Below, in pieces: positions 21,927 to 27,571 of a stretch of 27,571 nucleotides of DNA. The notes beneath the pieces are model-generated. The model worked only from the letters and a program-made list of their open reading frames with translations, ran no database searches and had not been told where the DNA came from. This stretch comes from an uncultured Archangium sp. GTDB taxonomy: Bacteria; Myxococcota; Myxococcia; Myxococcales; Myxococcaceae. Position 1 is the stretch's first letter. The number at the start of each line of letters is the position of its first letter. Where the stretch lies: NCBI GenBank assembly GCA_946479335.1, contig CAMLFP010000022.1:1-27571 (forward strand), written 5' to 3'. Both the position numbers and the translations under genes were made by a program.

Positions 21927-23402
21927 TTAGAACCGGTCGTCGGGCGGCGATACCGAAGTCACCGGCGGTGGAATCAAGGCCTGACTCGAGGCCGGAGTCG
22001 CCGGCAACACCAGCGTGAAGCGCGAGCCGCGGCCCACCTCGCTGGCCACGCGCACCACGCCGCCGTGCCCTTCGACGAAGCTCTTCACGATGGCGAGGCC
22101 CAGGCCCGCGCCGCCGTACTCGCGCGTCGACGATGAATCGACCTGGTAGAAGCTGGCGAAGATCTTCTCGAATTGATCCGCGGGAATGCCGACGCCCGAA
22201 TCTTCGATGAGGATGCGGTAGCCGGGCGCGCCGAGGTCGGGCTGGTGCTGCACCTCGGTCAACGTCACCGCCACCTTGCCGCCCTTCGGCGTGAACTTGA
22301 GCGCGTTGGTCAACAGGTTCACCACCACCTGGCGCAGGCGCTCCTTGTCGCCGGCCACCGGCGCGTTCATGCGCGCGGGCAGCTTCGCCTCGAGCGTCAC
22401 GCCCTTCTTCTGCAGCTGCGGCTTGAGCGAGCTGAGCGAGCCGTTGATCAGCTCCAGCGCGTCCATCGGCTCGAAGTTGAGGCGCACCTTGCCCGCTTCA
22501 ATCTGCGAGAGGTCGAGAATGGAGGTGATCAGCTTCAGCAGCGTCTCCCCCTTCTCCATGATGGTGCGCACGTAGTCGGTCTGCTCGCCCGACATCGGGC
22601 CGGCGAGGCCCTCGGCCAGCATCTCGGAGTACCCGATGATGGAGGTCAGCGGCGTGCGCAGCTCGTGCGACACCGTCGCGAGGAACGCGCTCTTGAGGCG
22701 GTCCATGTCCTTCAGGCGGGCGTTGGCGTCTTCCAGCTTCTTGTTGCGCTCCTCGAGCTCGCGGTTGCTGTCGAGCGTGGCCTCGATGTGCAGCTGCGAG
22801 GTGAGGAACATCTTCTGCCCGCCGTACAACATCGTCTGCAGCAGCGACCCGAAGTGCGCCATCACCCGCGCGATGGTGCCCTCCGGCGCGCGGCGCACCT
22901 TCTCGACCAGCTTGCGGCTCTCGACGACGTCGAAGCCCTCGGAGATTTCGGTCAGCGTCTCCGGAGGGAAGGTCTTCAGGTCGTCCGGCAGGAACGGGCC
23001 GAACACCACGCGGCCCAGCGTGTCGCCCTCCCAGAGGATGGGCATGATGAGGTACCGCAGCCCGGTGAAGCAGGGCACCGCCAGCATGCCCTTGCACTGG
23101 TGCGCGAGCTCCTGGTCGATGACGGGGAGCCGCGCGCCGTGCGAGGTGCCCAGCGGGCCGTCTTTCACGCGGCCCACGGTGGCGGTGCAGCGGCGCCGCC
23201 CCTCGGGGAAGCTGAAGACGTAGCCGCAGAAGTCGCCGTTGCCGGTCTTGATGTCGGCCAGCTTCGCGCCCTTGTCGTCGAAGACCTTGATGCCGACGCG
23301 GTAGAGCTCCACGAAGCCCTTCACCACGTCGGTGAAAGACTCGGTGTCGAGCATCTCGCTGAGCGAGACCCGGCGCTGGAGCACCGATTCGCCCTGCCTC
23401 AC
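21927..23402 (-). CDS. PocR-domain sensor histidine kinase
   Basis: A 491-residue cytoplasmic hybrid of a PocR sensory domain and a histidine kinase. PocR covers about 12-165, with GDFCGYVFSFPEGRRRC (56-72) and KGMLAVPCFTGLRYLIMP (104-121) and four cysteines (59, 72, 103, 111) that may bind metal or a ligand. A coiled coil (about 205-235) leads to the HisKA helix FLATVSHELRTPLTSI (240-255, His246) and the ATPase domain, with N-box NLLTNALKFTP (362-372), DSGVGIP (401-407) and GGAGLGLAI (430-438). No transmembrane segment is seen. GTG 23402 is the start: GGAGG lies six bases upstream and the GTGA overlap couples it to the GTPase gene. No response-regulator gene is adjacent, so the output partner is unknown. 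Confidence 0.92.
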   Translation of the reverse strand: MRQGESVLQRRVSLSEMLDTESFTDVVKGFVELYRVGIKVFDDKGAKLADIKTGNGDFCGYVFSFPEGRRRCTATVGRVKDGPLGTSHGARLPVIDQELAHQCKGMLAVPCFTGLRYLIMPILWEGDTLGRVVFGPFLPDDLKTFPPETLTEISEGFDVVESRKLVEKVRRAPEGTIARVMAHFGSLLQTMLYGGQKMFLTSQLHIEATLDSNRELEERNKKLEDANARLKDMDRLKSAFLATVSHELRTPLTSIIGYSEMLAEGLAGPMSGEQTDYVRTIMEKGETLLKLITSILDLSQIEAGKVRLNFEPMDALELINGSLSSLKPQLQKKGVTLEAKLPARMNAPVAGDKERLRQVVVNLLTNALKFTPKGGKVAVTLTEVQHQPDLGAPGYRILIEDSGVGIPADQFEKIFASFYQVDSSSTREYGGAGLGLAIVKSFVEGHGGVVRVASEVGRGSRFTLVLPATPASSQALIPPPVTSVSPPDDRF

Positions 23403-24100
23403 GGCTTGCCTCCGCGGTTGCCGAACACCCGCTCCAGCTCCGTGCCGGTGACGTCGACGTGGGCGAAGACCTGCGTCAAGAACTCGCGCTCGGTCAACCC
23501 GATGTTCTTCGAGAGGTTCGCGCGCGCCTCGAGGCTGCGCCACGCGGCCTGCATCACCGCGAACAGCGTCTCCAGCACGCCGACGCCGCGAATGGCGATG
23601 GCGCCCACCACCGGCTCGCGGCCCTTCTTGCGCGTCTCCTCAATCTCCGCGTCGGTCTTCGCGTCGGGGAGGTCGCGCTTGTTGTACTGAATGACCACCG
23701 GCACCTGCGCCGGGTCGAGGTTGTTCTCCTTCATGTTCTCGACGAGGTTCTTCCAGTAGGCGTTGTTCTCCGCGGCGGCGCTGCGGCGCGAGTCGGCGAT
23801 GAAGGCCACCGCGTCGGCGCCCTGCAGCACGATGCGGCGCGTGGCGTTGTGAATCACCTGCCCGGGCACCGTGAAGAGCTTCACCTTCACCTTGAAGCCG
23901 TTGGCGGTGCTGAAGAAGACGGGCAGCAGGTCGAAGAAGAGCGTGCGGTCGTCGTGCGTCTCGACGGTCAGCAGGCGGCCCCGCACTTCCGGGCTGGTGC
24001 GCTGGTGCACCCACTGGAGGTTCGTCGTTTTCCCCGAGAGGCCTGGGCCGTAATAGACAATCTTGACCGTCAGCTCGCGCTGCGCGTGATTCAGTTGCAC
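23399..24100 (-). CDS. MglA-like small Ras-type GTPase
   Basis: A 233-residue GTPase closely resembling Myxococcus MglA and bacterial relatives: VKIVYYGPGLSGKTTNLQ (12-29) with P-loop Lys24/Thr25, DDRTLFFDLLPV (50-61), TVPGQV (77-82) in place of the Ras DxxG, and QYNKRDLPDA (138-147) as the guanine-specificity motif. In MglA-type GTPases the TVPGQ sequence is usual. About 35 extra C-terminal residues (199-233, after NIGLTEREF) extend past the MglA length. The start is GTG 24098-24100. It leads a five-gene run and overlaps the PocR kinase gene by 4 bp, suggesting that GTP state and kinase activity are linked. No MglB (Roadblock) partner is visible, so it is a paralogue, not the mgl locus itself. 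Possible roles: cell polarity or motility signalling (inference). Confidence 0.9.
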   Translation of the reverse strand: MQLNHAQRELTVKIVYYGPGLSGKTTNLQWVHQRTSPEVRGRLLTVETHDDRTLFFDLLPVFFSTANGFKVKVKLFTVPGQVIHNATRRIVLQGADAVAFIADSRRSAAAENNAYWKNLVENMKENNLDPAQVPVVIQYNKRDLPDAKTDAEIEETRKKGREPVVGAIAIRGVGVLETLFAVMQAAWRSLEARANLSKNIGLTEREFLTQVFAHVDVTGTELERVFGNRGGKP

Positions 24101-24248
24101 GGCCCGGAGTCTACCGTCGCGACGTCACAACACGGTGTGCGGAAATCGCGCACGCCTTGAATCTTATTGAGGGTGCGCTGCGTTCTACTTGGTGGTTAGG
24201 ATCACCCTGGCCGCGAGCAGCACCGAAAGAAAAGAAAGCGAAGGCGCG
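24101..24248. promoter_or_regulatory. Divergent promoter interval of two operons
   Basis: These 148 bp separate the divergent starts of the GTPase operon (minus) and the acetyltransferase operon (plus), so the promoters of both should lie here. A purine-rich A/G run precedes the acetyltransferase start, ending in AAGG just before the ATG. No clear -35/-10 pair or operator could be assigned. Confidence 0.5.
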
Positions 24249-24770
24249 ATGACCGAGAAGCAAGTTGAGAACGTGGGCACCTCCCCGGTTCCACCGATGG
24301 CCATCCCCACCGATTGGAAGCAGGTGAAGTTCGCTGCGCCCACCGATGAAGACATGAACGCGCTGGCGGCGCTGCGCAGCGGCAGCGACCCGTGGAAGAC
24401 GCGCGGCGAGACGCACGCCGAGTCGCTGGAGGCGCTCACCAAGCTGAGGCCCTTCATCTCGGTCGGCAAGCTCAACGGGAACATCGCCGGCTACGTCACC
24501 ATCGAGCGTGACGGCCCGGTGCCCGGCGCGGCGTACCTGCGCAACATCGTTGCCCGCGCGGAGTTCCGCCAGAAGGGCCTGGGGCACGTGCTGCTCGACC
24601 AGGGCCTCGCGATGGCGCGCGACATGAACCGCAAGACGCTCGCGCTTCGCGTCGACCCCGCGAACGGCCCGGCCGTGGCCTTCTACCGCAAGGAGAACTT
24701 CACCACCGTCGCCACGGTCGTCTCCAAGAAGAGCGGCAAGCTGCGCCTCCTGATGAGCCGCGAGCTCTAA
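24249..24770 (+). CDS. GNAT-family N-acetyltransferase
   Basis: A 173-residue acetyl-CoA-dependent acetyltransferase. Motif A is clear: LRNIVARAEFRQKGLGHVLL (97-116), with the RQKGLG pyrophosphate-binding loop (107-112). DPANGPAVAFYRKENF (136-151) is the usual motif B/end-of-fold segment. The start is the ATG at 24249, with AAGG four bases upstream. A further in-frame start at 24189 is less likely. Substrate unknown. It is the first gene of a plus-strand run, 13 bp before the phospholipase gene, but its function need not relate to that gene. Confidence 0.88.
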   Translation: MTEKQVENVGTSPVPPMAIPTDWKQVKFAAPTDEDMNALAALRSGSDPWKTRGETHAESLEALTKLRPFISVGKLNGNIAGYVTIERDGPVPGAAYLRNIVARAEFRQKGLGHVLLDQGLAMARDMNRKTLALRVDPANGPAVAFYRKENFTTVATVVSKKSGKLRLLMSREL

Positions 24771-24783
24771 GCAGGCCGCCGCT

Positions 24784-25692
24784 GTGCTTCGCCTCACCTC
24801 CGCGCTCACCGGCTTCCCGCTGGTGGGCGCGTCGTCTTTTTCGCGCGCGGTGACGCTGCTGGCGCTGGTCGCCGCGCCCGCCCTCGCGTGGGACGCGGTC
24901 TCGCCCCACGAGGAGAAGACCAACACCCACCTCTTCATCGTCGACCGCGCGCTCGACCTGCTGCGCGGCGGCGACGAGACGGCCCGGCGCGCGGCCGCCG
25001 AGCTCGAGGCGTGCCGCGCCTCGTGGGAAGACGGCCTCGCCGCCGCCGACGCGCAAGACGCCTTCGTCGACGCGCAGCACCTCGGCGCGCACTTCTACGA
25101 CCCCCGGGAGACCGATGGGTGTCACACCTTCCGCTTCTTCGGCTGCCGGCAGGCGGCGGGGAACGCGCGCGCCAACGCGCAACTGCAGCTCACGCACGTG
25201 CGCGAGGGCCACAGCGCTGTGGCGCCCGGCGCGTACGGCTTTCACCAGGCGTCACGCTGCTTCGCGCTGGGCCTCGCGCTGCACTTCATGACCGACGTCA
25301 CCGGCCCCTTCCACGCGCAGCATTTCTCGGGAGCCCAGGCGCCGATGATGCTGCACCCCACCTTCGAGGCCGACGTGCCGCGGTTCCAGCACCGCTTCAT
25401 CGAGGCGCGGTGGGCAGCGCCGCCGTGGTGGATGACGCCCGACGACGTGCTGGTGGCCGCCGCCGACGAGGCGCGCGCTCTCTCCGGCGAGCTGCTGACG
25501 GCGCTGAAGCAGGCGCGCGGGCTGTGCGTGTATTCGCCGACGCCGGGCACCGTGTACGTGGGGCCGTGCTTCCGTGATGACGCGCGCGCGCAGGCCGCGA
25601 CGGGCGCAGCGTTGAAGGCGGCGCAGCGCCACACCGCCGACTGGTTGTACGCGCTCTTCCGGCAACAACCGAAGCTGCACCTCACGCCGTAA
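24784..25692 (+). CDS. Secreted zinc-dependent phospholipase C
   Basis: A 302-residue enzyme of the Bacillus cereus/Clostridium alpha-toxin phospholipase C family, which hydrolyses phospholipid headgroups outside the cell. The signal peptide (1-35, ending PALA) leaves Trp36 as the mature N-terminus, as required for zinc binding. All nine ligands known in the B. cereus enzyme (W1, H14, D55, H69, H118, D122, H128, H142, E146) have counterparts with the same local spacing: W36, H49, D89, H103, H167, D171, H177, H203, E207. There is no C-terminal C2-like domain. The start is GTG 24784. It could help in predatory lysis. A 21-bp gap separates it from the next exported-protein gene. Confidence 0.92.
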   Translation: MLRLTSALTGFPLVGASSFSRAVTLLALVAAPALAWDAVSPHEEKTNTHLFIVDRALDLLRGGDETARRAAAELEACRASWEDGLAAADAQDAFVDAQHLGAHFYDPRETDGCHTFRFFGCRQAAGNARANAQLQLTHVREGHSAVAPGAYGFHQASRCFALGLALHFMTDVTGPFHAQHFSGAQAPMMLHPTFEADVPRFQHRFIEARWAAPPWWMTPDDVLVAAADEARALSGELLTALKQARGLCVYSPTPGTVYVGPCFRDDARAQAATGAALKAAQRHTADWLYALFRQQPKLHLTP

Positions 25693-25713
25693 AGCCGTGT
25701 AGGTTTGTCCGTC

Positions 25714-26550
25714 ATGCGCGTCGCATTGCTGCTGCTGGTGGCGTTTGCGCTGCCGGCCTTCGGAGAGCCCGACAAGAAGGCCCGCCTCGTCGTCAACGAG
25801 CTCGCCGCGCTGCAGGTGAAGCCCGAGGAGGCCAGCGCGATGACCGACGCGGTCGTCGCCTACTTGAACGGGCGCGGCCTCTTCGAGGTGCTCTCTCCGC
25901 GCGACGTGCAGACCTTGCTGGGCGCCGAGCGCCAGAAGCAGCTGATGGGCGCGTGCGGAGACGACGGCAGCGGCTGCACCGCTGACCTCTCGAAGCTGGT
26001 CGACGCGCGCTTCGTGCTCTCGGGCCAGCTGGCGAAGATTGGCGCGGCCTACCAGTTGACGCTGCAGTTGGTGGACACGACCTCGACGAAGAACGCGGGC
26101 CGCAGCTCGAAGCTGGCGGGGTCGCTGACGGCGGTGCGCGAGCTGGTGCCGTACGCAGTGTCGGAGGCGACGGGCTCGCCGCTCCCGCCGCCACCCTCGC
26201 GCGTGTTGCCCATCACCTTCATGGCCACCGGCGGCGCCGCGGTGCTGGCGGGCGGCGCGGTGGGGCTGCTGGCCTTCTCGCGCGAGGCGCAGCTCAACGA
26301 AGAGCTGTGCCCCAACGGCGTGCAGCCCGACGGCCGCTGCGGGGGCGTGAACCTCCAGTCGCACGACTATTACGTCGCGCAGCAGGAGCAGCTCTTCGTG
26401 CAGAAGATGGTGGCCCTCGGCGTGGCGGTGGCCGGCGCGGCGTTGGTGGTGGTGGGCGCCATCCTCTACCCGCCCGATGACGCGCGCACCCGCATCAGCC
26501 TGCGCGTGGTGCCCACCGGCACCGGCGTCGCGCTCGTGGGGGCCTTCTGA
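25714..26550 (+). CDS. 278-aa exported two-TM protein, copy 2
   Basis: A 278-residue protein, a paralogue of the product at 21080-21916. The signal peptide is MRVALLLLVAFALPAFG. The N-terminal domain (about 20-160) carries DVQTLLGAERQKQLMGAC (64-81) and Cys88, matching the DIATLLGMERQK signature of copy 1. Two hydrophobic segments (about 168-190 and 230-250) follow, and it ends VALVGAF. The ATG at 25714 is chosen over an in-frame TTG at 25705. Its TGA overlaps the next ATG by one base (TGATG). Sequence identity to copy 1 is low outside the signature, so the duplication is old. Role unknown. Confidence 0.78.
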   Translation: MRVALLLLVAFALPAFGEPDKKARLVVNELAALQVKPEEASAMTDAVVAYLNGRGLFEVLSPRDVQTLLGAERQKQLMGACGDDGSGCTADLSKLVDARFVLSGQLAKIGAAYQLTLQLVDTTSTKNAGRSSKLAGSLTAVRELVPYAVSEATGSPLPPPPSRVLPITFMATGGAAVLAGGAVGLLAFSREAQLNEELCPNGVQPDGRCGGVNLQSHDYYVAQQEQLFVQKMVALGVAVAGAALVVVGAILYPPDDARTRISLRVVPTGTGVALVGAF

Positions 26551-27571
26551 TGCGTCGCCTCGCCTTCATCGCGCTCACCGCGGGCGCCATCGTGGCCTGC
26601 AACAACCTCCACCTCACCGAGGGCAACGCGTACCCGTGTGACTTCTCGAAGCCCCCCGGCGAGCGCGACGCCCCGTGCCTCGGCACCGACGTGTGTGGCC
26701 TCAACAACGTGTGCGTGGCGTACGTGAATGAAGGCCCGCGCTTCGAGGGCGGGCTGACCGCGGGGCGGCTCCCGGCGTACGCGCGCGAGGGCTTCGTGCT
26801 GAGCGACGCGACGGTGTTGCACCCGGGCGTGTTGAACCAGCCCATCACCTTCCTCGCCACCGACACGCTGCGCCCCAACGGGAAGATGGTGGTGGGCACC
26901 GCGGCGGGCCTCTTCACCGTCAACGGCACGCAGCTGGGGCCGCCGGCGGGCACGCCGTTCCCCTTCCCCGACGCGGGTGATGTGCAGCAGGCGCTGCTGT
27001 TGACGGTGGAGGACAGCGGCGTGCTGCCGGGGGCGTTCGACGCGCTGGCCGGCGTGGCGGGTGGAGCGCTGGGCTGCGGAGCGCGCACCATGAGCGGCAA
27101 CACCGTGGTCTGTCAGCCGGGCGCCGCGGCCGCACGGGTGCGCTCGTCGCTGGTGCCGCCGGTGGTCGACCTCACGCCGCCGGCCAGCGTCACGCTGCCG
27201 CTGCAGGCCATCAGCCCCGGTGGGCAGGCCTTCCAGGTGGAGCTGCGCGGCCCGCCGGGCGCGCTGTCGCTGCAGGCGGCGGCGGCCTTCGACGTGGCCG
27301 AGGCCGTCGACGTCGCGGTGTTGAACCATGAGCCGCTGGCCTCCACGCCGGTGGTGCTGGCGCGCGACGGGCTGTGGCTGCAGCAGGCCGACGGCGGCTT
27401 CGAGTCGCCGCTGCAGGCGCCCTTCGGCGACAACGCTGCGTTGAGCCTCAACTTCCCCTCGACGCTGCTGACGGCCAACAACGCGCAGCGCCTCTCGACG
27501 TGGCAGGTCTCGGTGACGTCGCCCCCGCAGCGCATGCACACGTTGACGCAGGCGTGGCCCGACTGTCAGCC
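26550..27571 (+). CDS. Large lipoprotein, partial at the window edge
   Basis: The reading frame is open from the ATG at 26550 to the window end (340 codons) with no stop. The N-terminus MRRLAFIALTAGAIVAC is a lipoprotein signal, with Cys17 as the anchor. A Cys-containing segment (about 30-55, with PCDFSKP, CLGTDVCGLNNVC) follows. Next come Val/Gly-rich beta stretches, such as GKMVVGTAAGLFTVNGTQL and PVVLARDGLWLQQADGG, that resemble propeller strands. The start overlaps the stop of the 278-aa gene by one base (TGATG). This mirrors the arrangement of the two minus-strand genes at 18918-21916. The remainder lies outside the window. Confidence 0.78.
   Translation, partial: MRRLAFIALTAGAIVACNNLHLTEGNAYPCDFSKPPGERDAPCLGTDVCGLNNVCVAYVNEGPRFEGGLTAGRLPAYAREGFVLSDATVLHPGVLNQPITFLATDTLRPNGKMVVGTAAGLFTVNGTQLGPPAGTPFPFPDAGDVQQALLLTVEDSGVLPGAFDALAGVAGGALGCGARTMSGNTVVCQPGAAAARVRSSLVPPVVDLTPPASVTLPLQAISPGGQAFQVELRGPPGALSLQAAAAFDVAEAVDVAVLNHEPLASTPVVLARDGLWLQQADGGFESPLQAPFGDNAALSLNFPSTLLTANNAQRLSTWQVSVTSPPQRMHTLTQAWPDCQ

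Noticed and set aside
24157..24190. TTGAAT/TTGAGG as -35 boxes for the acetyltransferase operon
   Set aside because: No -10-like hexamer lies at 16-18 bp from either, so no promoter could be assigned.
1..27571. tRNA, rRNA, CRISPR arrays, insertion sequences
   Set aside because: The intergenic gaps were read by eye; no tRNA-like arms, spaced repeats or transposase motifs were seen.

Overview
The window is high-GC bacterial DNA that most resembles a myxobacterium (Myxococcota). The supporting signs are an MglA-like small GTPase, a PocR-type sensor kinase, several secreted lipoproteins with Asp-Ala-Gly linkers or propeller repeats, a delta-60 repeat lipoprotein, frequent GTG starts, and one TTG start. 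It begins with a complete dnaA on the minus strand. The 372 bp in front of dnaA hold a cluster of DnaA-box-like 9-mers and an AT-richer patch, so this is a credible chromosomal origin (oriC).

Layout: (1) 1-2481: dnaA, the origin-like spacer and a ferredoxin-NADP+ reductase. (2) 2561-5682: a delta-60 repeat lipoprotein, a soluble SPFH/band-7 coiled-coil protein, and a 372-bp non-coding stretch with a 34-bp imperfect palindrome and a possible gene remnant. (3) 5683-7733: a coupled pair made of a peptidase-S51/GATase-like protein and a Fes-like esterase. (4) 7899-8603: two small exported proteins on the plus strand. (5) 8604-10308: an ATP-grasp protein followed by a CcdC-family membrane protein. 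(6) 10382-16602: a two-gene module whose codon use looks different from its neighbours. It encodes an M48-type zinc peptidase and, overlapping it by 4 bp, a 1681-residue protein. (7) 16590-17445: a DUF4345 membrane protein and a three-repeat mini-propeller protein. (8) 24100-17446, minus strand: a tight five-gene run of MglA-like GTPase, PocR histidine kinase, 278-aa envelope protein, propeller lipoprotein and glycogen synthase. (9) 24249 to the end, plus strand: a GNAT acetyltransferase, a zinc-dependent phospholipase C, a second 278-aa envelope protein and a second lipoprotein cut by the window edge.

The strongest candidate for an undescribed system is region 6. The large protein reads as a degenerate protein-kinase C-lobe, then DUF4011, then an SF1 (UPF1/Dna2-like) helicase, then a C-terminal REase_MTES_1575-like domain. 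By my alignment from memory, that last domain has lost two of its catalytic acids. With the translationally coupled M48 peptidase it looks like an anti-phage or nucleic-acid surveillance module that could act by proteolysis instead of DNA cleavage; this role is inference. Second, regions 8 and 9 contain the same two-gene unit twice on opposite strands (a 278-aa signal-peptide/two-TM protein plus a lipoprotein). One copy sits in an operon with a GTPase and a sensor kinase, the other behind a secreted phospholipase.

No tRNA, rRNA, CRISPR array or insertion sequence was recognised. Functions rest on motifs read by eye; no database search was possible.
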